Below are positions 1 to 13,395 of a stretch of DNA of 64,000 nucleotides, in pieces. This stretch comes from Chrysomallon squamiferum (lineage: Eukaryota; Mollusca; Gastropoda; Neomphalida; Peltospiridae), in assembly GCA_012295275.1 (NCBI GenBank), contig CM022673.1, forward strand, positions 2,288,605 through 2,352,604. Direction: 5' to 3'. A program made the translations under genes and the position numbers. The notes below the pieces were generated by a model, which was not told where the DNA came from, did not search any database, and saw only the letters and a program-made list of their open reading frames with translations. Each line of letters begins with the position of its first letter. Position 1 is the first letter of the stretch.

Positions 1-260
1 GGGAATTAGGTCTCTCTAATGGATTTTGTAAACTTCTCTATGACACACACGAGTCTCATAATATGTGTTTTTATTTCGGTTGTTGTTGTTTTTTCGGGGT
101 TTTTTCTTCGAAAAGCTTACAGAGTCATAGCAAAAATTAATAAAAAATAATAATAATAATAACAATTAGTCTAATTTCGTTCCTTGAACACAAAACCCGT
201 TTAGAGATCAGAATGATAATTATGTGTTCGATTAACTACATCCAGGAGACTGCCGTGTGC

Positions 261-666
261 AACTCGTGTGATATTTGTAGTTAAAAGTGGTGAGGCTGTT
301 TAACGTTAGTTTTAAAGAGAAGTTATAATAACGTGACAGTCTGGGAACTCGTGTGATATTCGTAGTTAATAGCGGAGCGGCTGTTTAACGTTAGTTTTAA
401 AGAGAAGTTATAATAACGTGACAGTCTGGTAACTCGTGTGATATTCGTAGTTAAAAGTGGTGAGGCTGTAGTTTTAAAACTCGTATTCGTAGGTTTAACG
501 TTAGTTGAGGCTGTTTTAACGTTAGTTTTAAAAGTGGAGAGGCTGTTTTAAAGAGAAGTTATAATAACGTGACAGTCTGGGAACTCGTGTGATATTCATA
601 GTTAACAGTGGTGAGGCTGTTTTAACGTTAGTTTTAAAGAGAAGTTATAATAACGTGACAGTCTGG
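261..666. repeat. 85-bp tandem repeat, four copies
   Basis: Copies run 261-345, 346-430, 431-581 and 582-666. Each opens with AACTCGTGTGATATTCGTAG and closes with ACGTGACAGTCTGG. Three copies are 85 bp with few differences. The third is 151 bp because internal pieces were duplicated and shuffled. Confidence 0.9.
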
Positions 667-864
667 ACAGATGGTATCCGCTGTACTGACTTCTCGTTGA
701 ACAAAACAGTGAAAAGCCAACGATGCGAGTCATTATAAATACTTAATTGTGTTCGCAGTTCTGTCAGAATCGTGAAATGGGTTACGTTGTACACATTATT
801 TTTACATGAACGCATCGTTTACACGCATTCGTAAACACATATTTGAGCATACATAAATAATCAG

Positions 865-878
865 CGAGAGAGAGAGAG

Positions 879-956
<78 letters not shown>
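865..956. repeat. (GA)n microsatellite
   Basis: About 90 bp of nearly pure GA, with one AAAA interruption near 880. It opens an apparent Leu-Ser frame on the minus strand that is not a gene. Confidence 0.95.
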
Positions 957-957
<1 letters not shown>

Positions 958-1137
958 ATATTATAAATATTGAGAACGAGGGATTCCCAAATAATACAGC
1001 ACACAAATGCTGAGAACGTAAATAATAATGTACATTGTGAACACTCATTAATTATATAAATAAATAGATATTAATCGATTATTAATAAACAATGACTGTA
1101 TAACACTGACAGGAGCTTCTGTTGCATCAAGCTTTGA

Positions 1138-1176
1138 TCTTTTTTTTTTCTTTTTTTTTTTTTTTTTTTTCTTTTT
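1138..1176. repeat. Poly-T tract
   Basis: Long T run with two C interruptions. Possibly the A-tail of an old minus-strand retroposon, but no body is recognisable beside it. Confidence 0.7.
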
Positions 1177-1663
1177 GAGACAGATACAATAAATCTGCAC
1201 GAATCCGCCATTCTAACCATTTCATACATTAACCTGCAGACCGAGATACTTGACATATCTGTTTAGACCAGCGTGTCAAATCCTTCCCAGCAACAGCTGA
1301 CAATAAATTTCAGATTACAACCGCACAGACCATTACTCCGTAGCGAAATGGTTCCAACCAATCTACTAAACGTTCGGGAGCTAAGAGGATCCAGAGGAGA
1401 GAAGAACCGTCTTGTCCAAATGCCACAGATGTGAACTGCGCCATTAACATGCTGTCTGCAAAACGAAACCGTTTCTGTCAGACAGTGGAATTCATTAACA
1501 GTCGGAAAGAAATTCTTCCAGGAAGACTAACAGCTAAACTGAACTGAAAAAGGTCTGATGAAGATACAGTAAAGGTATGAAGTAGTGAGAACACCTGAAG
1601 CAGAAGCTATGAACTATAGCTTTGATATACATAATGTGGATATCTATCTGTCTATCTATACAA

Positions 1664-1699
<36 letters not shown>

Positions 1700-1733
1700 C
1701 CTTTCATATGCTTATATATATATACACACACAC
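1664..1733. repeat. (CA)n / (TA)n compound microsatellite
   Basis: A (CA)n run at 1664-1694, then TATATAC and a second short (CA)n. Confidence 0.85.
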
Positions 1734-4700
1734 ATATTCATCAGTTCCAAAATTATTTACAAGGAATTACTACAACCGCAGAAAATTCAAATAATATTCT
1801 AAATACTACTGAATAAAAATAATCAGAAATAAGGTTATTTTTGGATCACAACAACAGCGATATGCTAAGTAACTTTGATGATTTATTAACAAATGAATAC
1901 GTAACTGGCTCTGATAATGTTTCAGCACAAACTTAAAATTTTAAACTGTAATTTAAATCGACATCTTATGAAAAGAATTCTCCTTTTGCTCAAAAAAAAA
2001 AAAAAAAAAACTTCACACAGAATTCAGAAGGTTCTGGTTGCGGAGGATTGGCTAGTTCAGGCGCTTTCTGACTCGGGAGGGAATAAGCCCGTGGATCGAC
2101 AGAAAACAATCTTGTGACGTCTCTCACAGGTAGAGCGGGCGATCGTATAGTTGGTTTTTTAAAAGATGAAATATTTCTGTTGGTCGATGACACTTTACAT
2201 ATTTTTTTTTTCAGCAGTGTTTTCGTCCGGCAAAAACTTTCATGTTGTATATGAAATGACGCTAAGATATATGACTTTTGTTTGGTCGAGGCTGTTTAGA
2301 TGAGCTAACCCCGTGAGAGTAAAAATTAGTTCAAGAAAGATGTTAACGAAACTTTTATTGGGAGACACATAACAAGATGGCCGCTTTCCGATTGAGATTA
2401 AATCTTCTCTTCTTTTTTTTTTTTCTTTTTTTCATAATACAAGGTAACATTCGTGCCATGTACACAAAGATTGGATTTCAGATTTTCCATTCCTGCAGTT
2501 TTTAACCAGAAAGGACTTAAAACAGAGAATGTATCAAGCGTTCAAAAGTCAAAAACAAATAAGTTAAAAACAGTCAGGCGGACCCCCCCCAAAAAAAAAA
2601 ATTAAAGGCGTTTTGGAATACGTATGTCTGACAGCATTCAGCCTGCGTGAGCGTCCTGGCAAATGTTTAATTTAATTAGTTGACAGAGATGACACCGATG
2701 ACACCGGTGTTAAGCACGGTGTCAGTAACACGGAAGCGATGTCTAAATGGTAAACAGGTTCACGAAGTACAAACAACAGACACACAAAAAAAGCTTGGTT
2801 AATACGATATGATGCTGTGCAGCGTGGGCTCAAGTTGTCACAAATTTCTCTTGTTAAATCGATAGCCCGAGAAGCTGTTCCGAAAGCAGGATTATATTAG
2901 CTAATGGACTTGAAATGCTAGTTTCGAGAACGTTCTGTCGTGTTACTTTGGACCACTTATACATAAATTGTCCAACGTAACACTATATATATAGATATTT
3001 ATCGTATTTAGATGTTGGTATCTGCATATGTCTTTGTTGAATAATTGTGTATTTTGGGGTACCTGCGTGTGCTTATTCTTTATTTTCGGGTGTCTTTACT
3101 TTGTTTTGTATATGTCTGTTTTCGTGCGTGTGCGTCTTAACGCATCTACGACTTTGGATCGTTACATCGGTAGTGTGTGTAAGCTTTCTTACTGACTCAA
3201 AAGAAGTTAAAACACTTAAAGGTGAAACTGCATAATTAATTTTATTTATTTATTTATTTTTTTCCAGTTTTTGTTATTTTACTATATTTTGTATTTCTTT
3301 ATCTTTTTTCTTTCTTGTTTTCCTTTCTTTTTTTTTATTGGCAAAACAAATCTAAGTAGGAGGCATATCAAAAATTGTCAGATCCACCAAATCTGATTTC
3401 CTGAATTATTGTTTAGAAAAACCCCAAGAAAAAACAACCCAGTGTTGTTGTCAAATCAATCGTTTTCATTACAAAAAAATACTGCATGCACAAATAGCGA
3501 TAAAATACAGCGTGTGTTCAAAAATAGATTTTACGACATTACCTGCCTGACGGAAACAGCAGCTTTCTGCACATTGCGTTTTAAAACCTCGCCAATTAGA
3601 AGAAAATAAGACTGTGTATTTTATTAGCACAATTTAACACATCGATCGGCGTTCGGTGCTAAATTCTTCCTTTGTGGTCTTGCCTCCTTTTGTGGCCGTG
3701 TCTGGTATTTAACTGGCCTACAAGAATAATGGCGGAAATGGTGAAAATTACTTGTCTAAACGATGCAATTTGGAGAAAACGTTTAGGGAGGAAAGGATTA
3801 TTTCTCGTGCTAAATGTTAACCCGTTATCTTAAGTTGTTTGTGTATCCATTAAGCTGACAGATCGAACAAGATTTAAATACAAGAGATAAAAACTGATTT
3901 TTTTTTTTTTTTTAAAGGAGCAAACAATGTAATTAATGAGAGAACGCTTATAATTTTACAAGATCTAAATGTCTAACGGGTAGTGAGATATATTAAATAT
4001 TATTTACCTTCAAGTATTCGGATTTAATTTTCCTATGTAAATACGGTTTATTCCCGAATCTGGCAGTGAGATTATAGCACATCTTAATTGGAGACGCCAG
4101 TTGTTCTATTTCTGGCAGTTTATTGCTCACACTTACTAATTGGTGCTCTGTCACCTTAATTGATGTACTTTTGTTAAACAGTATTTTGTCCACAATTTGA
4201 AAGCAATTCAGTCACACTTTATACACGAAATGTCCCAGATTATCGCAAGCTGACGAGTAGGAAGCCATGTCCCGGGTACACGTGACGTACTGCAGTCCCA
4301 GCTGGAAGAGCTTGTGCTTGTCTTCTGGTAGTATTTCCTGTCTCCAAATTTTACTGAGATATAACATTAATTTCATGTCTCCAAACATTAAATTTCTTGC
4401 AATCTCTATTCCTGCTCACCTCTGCTCCTCACTGCTCATTAAAGTTAATCTCGTTAACCCTCTGTTCTTCACACATCTCGTTATCCCCATGCGTCTAAAT
4501 TGGCCTTAATTGCTCACGCCAGTTTTCCCATTTCTGGAAGCGGATCACAACACCTCACCGCTTACCTAATCTGGAGACCGCTAGTTACGGGAACATACCG
4601 TTAATACACCCAAGTCATTATGGTGAGACATTTTATAAATATGGAATACTCATGCCAGTTTTTGAGAGTTTTTTTATTTTCATTTTTACGTGGATATAAA

Positions 4701-4816
4701 AGCACAAATTGCAGTCTCTGATAAACTAGCAGAGGAAAGTTTCACTGCAACTAAATATTTGATCGGTTGAGCGAAAGAAGAAGTATCTGAAACATGGATT
4801 GGAAAGTGTGCACAGA

Positions 4817-4922
<106 letters not shown>

Positions 4923-5489
4923 GACAGATTTTAAGTTCTTTACAAAAACCACTGTTCCATTAACGACACCCTTTAATGTCAGTAAGATTTTTAAATAGAA
5001 CGTGGGCAAGGGTCGCCATTTCATTCCGAGAAGCCCGGTCTGCTTCTGTTAGAATGAAACGATTGACATACTGAATGAATCCTTATCCAAAAGTTTCATT
5101 TCTAACAGGACAAAATTTAATTACTTTACTTGGGCGTTAGACTTTTTTTTTATGTCCGGATCAGTGGGAAGAAATCAAGATGAGAGACGACAGATTCAAA
5201 TCTCGCCAGACGAGAGAGACGCTCGCATCAAACTGACTCTGTAACTAATGTGTTTCTCTTGGGATAAATGTCTTTAAGATTTGTATGTGATGGGAATTTG
5301 TCTTGGGGTTTGAAAACAATTTTTTTTTTTTTTTTTTTTGGTTTTGATTTTGTTATTTATGTTGCTGCTGTTGTTGTTTTTCACTGAGGTGATGTAGATG
5401 GTGATTTTTTTGTGGTGATTTCTCTGATATTTCGTTTTCCTTGTACTCCTGTGTGGTTAACGTCATGAAATAATGATGACTATCTTAAA

Positions 5490-5790
5490 GAAATGACGAA
5501 AGTTACTACAACGAAATGACGAAACTTACTACAACGAAATGACGAAAGTTACTACAACGAAATGACGAAAGTTACTACAACGAAATGACGAAAACGAAAC
5601 TTACTACAACGAAATGACGAAAGTTACTACAACGAAATGACGAAACTTACTACAACGAAATGACGAAACTTACTACAACGAAATGACGAAAGTTACTACA
5701 ACGAAATGACGAAACTTACTACAACGAAATGACGAAACTTACTACAATGAAATGACGAAAGTTTCTACAATGAAATGACGTATGTTGAAT
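5490..5790. repeat. 23-bp tandem repeat, about 12 copies
   Basis: The unit is close to ACGAAATGACGAAAGTTACT plus ACA. Copies differ mainly at one site (AAAGTT or AAACTT), and one copy carries a short AACGA insertion. Degenerate copies (ATGAAATGACG) trail to about 5,830. Confidence 0.9.
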
Positions 5791-6675
5791 AACACACTGA
5801 CGGATGTAGACATAATGAAATGACGGATGTTGGTATAATAAAATGATCGAGGTTGATGTAATGACATGCAGAAGATTGATATGATGCAGGTCGGAGACTG
5901 ATATAACGAGGTTCACATAACGAAATGGTGGTGAAAACAACACATCAAATACGTCCTCAACAATTGTCTTAATTATCTTGTTGTAAGTTAAACAGTCTAC
6001 ACGGCGCGGACGCATGAACAACACGAAAATTTACTGTGTGCGCCTTAATTGCTTATTTATTTTCATCTTTGTTTCTCGTTTATCCCCCAAAATCGAAAGT
6101 TGATATCCGCAAGGTAATGGCGTTTCCTCTTCTGCTTCTAACCAATTGTATTATGTATGAATCAGCTGGGAAATGACTATGCAGAATGTACTGAAACAGA
6201 GATACGGTGAGGACAGTCAAGATACTCTGTGACTGAATTTTATTCGATGACCCTGCAATCTCTGAAATAAGCTTTTATCTCTTTGGAAACGGGGGTTTCG
6301 GGTGTTTTAAATGTGATCAGTAGGAAAGAGAAAAGTTTAAAGATCGTACATTTTTTTTTTTTTTTTTTTTTTGAATCTGAATTAGAACTGGTGTTGTTTT
6401 TGTAATGGTGAGTGTTTGACTGTTCAGTTTAGTACAGAGGTAATTTAATTGATCTACGAGTATGTGATGGCTCAAAAGACTGACAGTCTGAATGGTAATT
6501 AACCGGTTTGCTTTCATAGATAGATTTGTTTGTTCTACACCGAAAGACAAATAGAAAGCCAAGCTCACTGAACTATCTCTTTTATATTTTTCTCTTTATC
6601 ACTTTCTTCAATCTGTCTGCCTAATCTCTCTATTTCTTTCTCTTTGCTTCTTCCTCTGTTTTTCTTTCTCTCTCT

Positions 6676-6682
6676 CTGTATA

Positions 6683-6726
<44 letters not shown>
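6676..6726. repeat. (TA)n microsatellite
   Basis: TA-rich run following a pyrimidine-rich (TCTC) stretch at 6,560-6,680. Confidence 0.85.
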
Positions 6727-7052
6727 CATCGCTGTTAAACACTTTCCTTATTGTTTCATTCTTACTTCTCTGTCATTGCATTCACTGTTTTGTTTTCTAT
6801 CTATTTTTCTACCTGTTTATCTCACTTCTTCTTCATATTTTTCTCTCCTGTTTTTCATTCTTTATTCGCAGTTTGTGTCTGCTGTAATTTTCTCTCTTAC
6901 TTTTACCCATCTTTACTCTTCTCCGTTTTCCGGCTAACTCACGCTCTCCTCTCAGTGTTTCTTTATTGACTGTGTTTTGTCTAATTCTTCTCTTTTGTCT
7001 CTCTTTCACCGTCTGTGAATCTCTCTCTCTTACACACGACGTTAGACACGCA

Positions 7053-7097
7053 CAGACACACACACGCACAGACACACACACACACACACACACACAC
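7053..7097. repeat. (CA)n microsatellite
   Basis: CACACA run with a few G substitutions, downstream of a long pyrimidine-rich tract. Confidence 0.85.
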
Positions 7098-8629
7098 TCA
7101 AATACCCAACTGGTAATGGATAAGCGTCGAAAACCATTCTTTATTTCCGTTCTTATATTTAGTTGTTGGTCTTAATCAGCGGATACATTCCTTGAATGTA
7201 ATATTCATAAATATCTAATATTAACTTTTTTTTATTGTGGAAAATATTCAGTGTAACAAAGGAAGAAAATGGTAAATAACCAGGATAATATTCCGTATTA
7301 AAATGTATCATTGTGCTTAAGTTGTTTTGCAGATTCAAGGTTTCTCGGAATCATCTTAACATTTATCCCGCTGAGAATGGCAGATTCTCTGACTGTAATC
7401 TGCTGCGACCAGATATGGTTTAATACTATAAGATGTTAGTTGGAAAATAGGTGCCTGACGGCTTTAAAACCTGCCTTGATTACGTTTGTAGCTTAGGGAT
7501 TATGGGAAATATCATCCTCCGCTGACAAAAGCATACGCATTTGTATCTTAAATATCAAAACATCATCGTCAATTCACGTATAGTGTATACAAAGACTTTA
7601 GATTATATATCATTGGTTGCGAATTTGTAAAGCATAGATTCTTCACATCTTGAAGGTTATCCGCTGTTAAGATCAGCATGCTTGTTTGATGCATTTAAAA
7701 GAACCATCTGCTCTAATGAATTAATCACTTGAACATGTACTTATTGTGAAGAGATTACTATAGTCCATTGTTCTAAAGCTCGTATCGCAAGTAGAAATCC
7801 GTATGCTGGAATTAGACGTCTGAATCAAAAGTACGAGATTAGCGTTTCGTGTTTCTTTGGTAAATAATACCGCGAATTCTTGTAACATATTTCCTTGTTC
7901 TGTAAGATTGTACGACAGTCATTACTGGTTGACGAAGGAAGTTTAAAGTCAAATTATATTTGTACTGACTGAAGGATTAATTTAAATCTTGCATCGCATT
8001 CCAACAAGGAATTCGTGCTACGAGGTCACGCAACAGTCTAAGTTAGTAGTTTAATATATTTTGTCCTGGCAGATGGGTCCTAGGTTTGGATGTTGTTGTG
8101 AATAGGTTTTGGATCTCTTCCATCAGAGAATTCTTCAAACACATACCTGTCAGGGTCGCACCTTCTCGTTAAAAAATTATTGTCAAGACAGGTGCGTCTA
8201 CCGTTTGAAATAACTATATTCGTAAACAAAGACTAATTAATCGTTATATCTTATACAGTAATATATAGATTATCTATTGACAGTAAACTGTTGCCTCGGT
8301 CTTATTAATTCAGTTGAAGCTGTAAATGAATTCAGGATTTGGATTTCAAAAAATAGCTGATATCTGTAATCTAATACCACATAATCATTTCATACAAGAA
8401 AAAAGAGAATAACCATTTACATTAAACTCTTGTATCTCTCTGCGCACTTCGTGATCGGATTACATGATAAATGACCTAAAATCAATTAATCCAGCCGAAC
8501 AGAAGCGTGTCTGCAGAATGTGTACACTAACTGGGTAAACGTCTGGAATTCACAAAGGAGTTTCATGTTACACATTTACCAACGGGGCAAATATAAGTAT
8601 CAGATGAACCTTTGACATACATTCATAAA

Positions 8630-8631
<2 letters not shown>

Positions 8632-8663
<32 letters not shown>
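8632..8663. repeat. (CA)n microsatellite
   Basis: Pure CA run of about 32 bp, followed by TATAATATATA. Confidence 0.9.
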
Positions 8664-8667
<4 letters not shown>

Positions 8668-9185
8668 ATATATACTGACATATGCTTTCACACAGACAAA
8701 AAACATACGTACGTACGCAACTAGGCCATATAAATCGAAAAAGAAAACATCGTCTTTACAGGCAAACATGAATGGAATGGAAAAAAGACCTACATTAGAC
8801 AGTTCATATATACCGAAAGTGAAAAAACAACAAACAAAACAAAACAAACAATCACATAATTATCACACACAGACAAGTAATGAAAGGGTAATTTTGTACA
8901 TTACAATCGTGTAAGTTCCAATATTATAACATATATATATATATATAAAAAATAAGCATCACTATTAGATCTTCAAATATACCAAAAGAAAAGACGATAC
9001 TATTAAATTATTTTATGTTCTCAAGGCAAAGACACCTGAGTTAAGTTGTCAGAATCACATGTAGTTACTGCTTTCAGTCAGAATACTTTTATAATGAATA
9101 GACTATGAAATGAATATCCAGAATAACGAATTTGTTTTGAAGGGTAAAAATGGAAATGGAATCAACTCAGATTTTCTGTTAAAAT

Positions 9186-9201
9186 AATTATAATAATAAT
9201 T

Positions 9202-9271
<70 letters not shown>

Positions 9272-9309
9272 TAATAATTAATAATATTAATAATAATAAT
9301 AATAATAAA
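9186..9309. repeat. (AAT)n array
   Basis: About 120 bp of AAT with TTAATT interruptions at both ends. Confidence 0.95.
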
Positions 9310-11426
9310 AGATTATAACTTTTATATAAACCGGCTTAGACATAATGTTATTTGCAATAAGATGCGACTTCATATAAAATTACAAAGATATAGTATTATT
9401 TGTTATAAGATATCAACTGACTTAGATATAAAATGTAACATTTATATAAACTGAAGCAGATGTTGTGTTATATATTCTAAGAAGTCCACAATATAACAGA
9501 GATTAGAAATCTGTGGAGATTAATTAATGTTGGAATAAACCAGACTGAAATAAAAACACTGAAATCCTTTGTGAAGAACATTATGTAATACGAGTCATCG
9601 ATAAAAAGAACTGATGATATATTAGCCTTTGGATCTTTAAAGATCTTTATTATCATTAAATGTCCTTAATTTCATAATTAGAACAAGCAGATAATAATTA
9701 ATATAAAATTTAAAAATTATATTAACAGAAGCAGCAAAAAGCAATGACAACATTAATAATCGGAGTTATAATAATAACAAACAAAGAAAAATATCGAAGT
9801 TATAATGATGTAATTATAATAACAAAAGAAGAAAAATTAATTATCTGTATAAATAAAAATGAATGTGTGCGTGTGTGTGTGTTTATGTGGATGTGGGTGG
9901 GTTCGCAAAAACTATGTCACATCTTAATCACATAATCGAAATGATTACCAAAATTTTGGTCGGAAACAGATTCAGACGCAGACTACTGCAATCATTTTTC
10001 TTTTCAAATGACGTAATGAGCTAATGTCAATCATAAAATACACTGAACTGCACAATATATAAAAATACAAAAAAATGTAAAATGTGAAAATGTAAAATTC
10101 ATAAAGCCTTTTTACATCTTTATATCTTCTTTAACTCCAAATACATTTTGTGTTAATACAGACATCATCTAATCCAGGGTTGCGCAACATGTGGCCGTGG
10201 GAAGGATGTCGCCTCAGCACATTCAACTTCTCATTTGAAATAAAACGAGACTGCGTGCCAGTATAACCATTCATACACCATGCATTTCATAGACTGTCAG
10301 ATGCCGTACACAGCAAGGCGTCCATTTTTAGATCCCACACTGTTAAAGTTGTTATTTAATAAAAGTAATGAATAATATTAATAACTGTTTTATTTTAACT
10401 TTAATGGGAACCATAGAGGGATGATGTCAGGTCTCATGGAAACGTAAATGCACCCATTATCTATAAGTACCATTTTAAGTCACAGAGGTTCACTGTTAGA
10501 AAATTACGCAAAATTGTATATGTTACGCTTTCAGATTTTACGAAATCACAATGAAATTTGTGCGGCCGAAGTGACAGTGACGTTAAGATCAGAAAGTCTG
10601 CGCATGCCCCCGATCTAACCAAACACGTTACGTTATTAAATTAACATAAATTATGCAAGCTGCTGGAAGCTGATTGGCCAAAGACGTTAGATGGCTGCGG
10701 TTAATGTTATGCACACCGTAGACATGGATGTCACCAACATAGTGGTCACCGCCGACATCAGTGTCCCAGTCGCATTCACAGCCGTTTTAGACTCTTTAGT
10801 CAGTATTTTTCGTAATCACAGAACACACGTTCGCTTTTAATGTCCAACAGTAGTAAGAAAAACACGAACAAGACAACAACAAAATTAATACCAATAACAA
10901 TGATAACTGATTAATCGTGAAATGTGCTTCAAGAGTTGACGATCGCTTTTTTTTCTCGTTTATCTGACGTGCGAAAATTAAGTTGGTAAATATAACCCAT
11001 TAGTGCAGTTCGTTTTTCAACCTGATGAGTATTTCTGCATCGTATTCCATTGCATTAATTATTTTAATCCCAAGAACCTTATCCCAAACATGATTCTTCA
11101 AATTACTAAAAAACCAAACAAAAAAACAACAACATTGCGTTGAGGGACGGATCTAATCCATGTTTGAAAAATCTTTTGTAACGGACTGGGGTCTTTGACC
11201 GATAGTTCCTGATATATAAGTTGATATAAGCTATATTTCGTTCAAACGATAAAATAATTAATTAGTGTGCACATATTAAAAAATTTAATACACAGACAAA
11301 ACATGACCATATGAAATTTGACACCGTATACCATTCGTTGGTTTGCTTAATATACTGCATGCATATTTTCAGCGTCGTAAAGCAATTTATATAAAATATT
11401 ACTATCCAGTGATATGTGTGAATATG

Positions 11427-11430
<4 letters not shown>

Positions 11431-11519
<89 letters not shown>
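11431..11519. repeat. (GA)n microsatellite
   Basis: Uninterrupted GA of 89 bp, followed by degenerate GACAGAGA sequence to 11,600. Confidence 0.95.
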
Positions 11520-11522
<3 letters not shown>

Positions 11523-12282
11523 TTAATAAATAAAACAGGAAAAGTGAGGATGGAGACAGGTAGACAGAGAAACAGACAGAGAATCAGAGAGACAGAGAGA
11601 GTATATATAAAAATGAAGAAAAATGTTAAAAGTCTTCTTCAGAAAAGACTTCTGTGCCAATTAAGAAACTCCCTGGCTGCAGATATTCACACATTTGCGC
11701 AATGAGAAGATTGCACACAACTATTAAGCAAAGTGTCGATGCTAGTCGTCATTTTGTCTTGCTTCAACATCAGAGTGGAAAGATAAAAGCGTTAAAAGAA
11801 ATCTATTATCTGCCCCTTCCAGTAGACATCAAGAGACTGACTCCACACAAGGAAGGACTAAGTGTGTTGAAAAATGGAACAAAAGAGAATCGATCCAAGG
11901 CAGCATTAAAGTACAGAACACAAAATGCCTGAGTATCTACAAAGTTATGAAGAAAAAGAAAAAAAAAACCGAAAAGATGTTTTAGGATTTTTTTTTTTTT
12001 TTTTATCCAAAAATAAATTGGGTGTTTCATTTCGTAATCGTTTTACTAAAAATATTATTGTAAAATTTCATTTGGTCAAACCGTTTATTTATTTGTTTAT
12101 TTTATTTTTACTTTTCAATTTCTGATGGAAACACGTTTAGCTGATATTTTCAGAATGTTTTAAACTAAAAATATTTTCATTACTTATAACCATAATCAAA
12201 CAACGCATTTAAGAGATGCAGCAAAATATGATTTAATTAACTTTCAAAATTTTCTTTTATTCCAGTTTTATTTAGTGAGTTA

Positions 12283-12287
<5 letters not shown>

Positions 12288-12343
<56 letters not shown>

Positions 12344-12345
12344 TT
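12288..12345. repeat. (ATT)n array
   Basis: Pure ATT run, then degenerate ATT to 12,375. Confidence 0.9.
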
Positions 12346-12568
12346 ATTTTGTTATTGTTTTTAATTATTATTATTAATCTCTCAGAATCCGATTTTGAAT
12401 GCTTGAATGTTTCTAGAATATAATAAAACCAATAATTAGTAACATGAGCTGGATAATGAACTTTCTTTTTGTATTATGTTATTTCATTGGTAGACTTTTT
12501 ATAGCAGAATTTAAAAACAAAATAAAACCAAAAAAACAAAAGCAATTTGTAATCTTTTAGATTAAATA

Positions 12569-12695
12569 ATAATGATGATGATGATGATGATGATGGTGAT
12601 AACAGTGATGATGATAATACTGATGACGATGATGATGATGGTGATAACAATAAAATGATAATGATGATGATGATGACGATGATAATGACAGAGAT
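12569..12695. repeat. (GAT)n imperfect array
   Basis: Imperfect GATGAT array with AAC and GAC variants. Confidence 0.85.
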
Positions 12696-13220
12696 AATAA
12701 ACTGAGCAAAAAACAGCTGAAACTGAATGTCTATTACGGTGGAAACGTTTTGTCTGATACCTGTGATATTCTGTCCTTTTTCGTCATGTCAGATCGCATG
12801 ATGTCATAACACCTACTGGGTTGTGAAATGTGAAAATTATTTTTTTTACGGATATATAAAAATAAAAATACACAAGTATTTATTAATTGAATAAATCGGA
12901 GAGAATATTCACTATTGGAAATAACGTATTGAAGGTAATAACGACATTTCTTTTTTTTTTTATTTTATTTTTTTTTTTGTTTTTTTTGTAATTTCCAACT
13001 TATGTTATCAGGAATGTGTTCAGAAAATACGGAAGTGATAGCCGTTGACATTTATAAATTTTGAAAATTAATGCTGGAGTGTACAAAGTTCAGTCCTGTA
13101 ATTACATTTATCACTAAACCAAGGCGTGGGTTAATCTTTCATCCCACGTGATGTCAGAGGGTTGTAATTTTCTTTATATTTCCGAAATAAAGACAGACAG
13201 ACACGCACACACACACATAC

Positions 13221-13395
<175 letters not shown>

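Noticed and set aside
2000-2193. Minus-strand frame with a proline-containing stretch (SLPSQKAPELANPPQPEP)
   Set aside because: Short, ends in a poly-A/T tract and has no splice context. It may be part of an old retroposon, but there is no proof.
5175-5270. Second tRNA-like SINE (B-box-like GATTCAAATCTC at about 5,188)
   Set aside because: No clear A box or shared body with the SINE at 18.6 kb. Too weak to call.
11654-11932. 92-codon plus-strand frame with fairly normal amino-acid composition
   Set aside because: It starts at a GTG, has no recognised motif, no splice or promoter context and no homologue I can name. It lies beside a long (GA)n tract.
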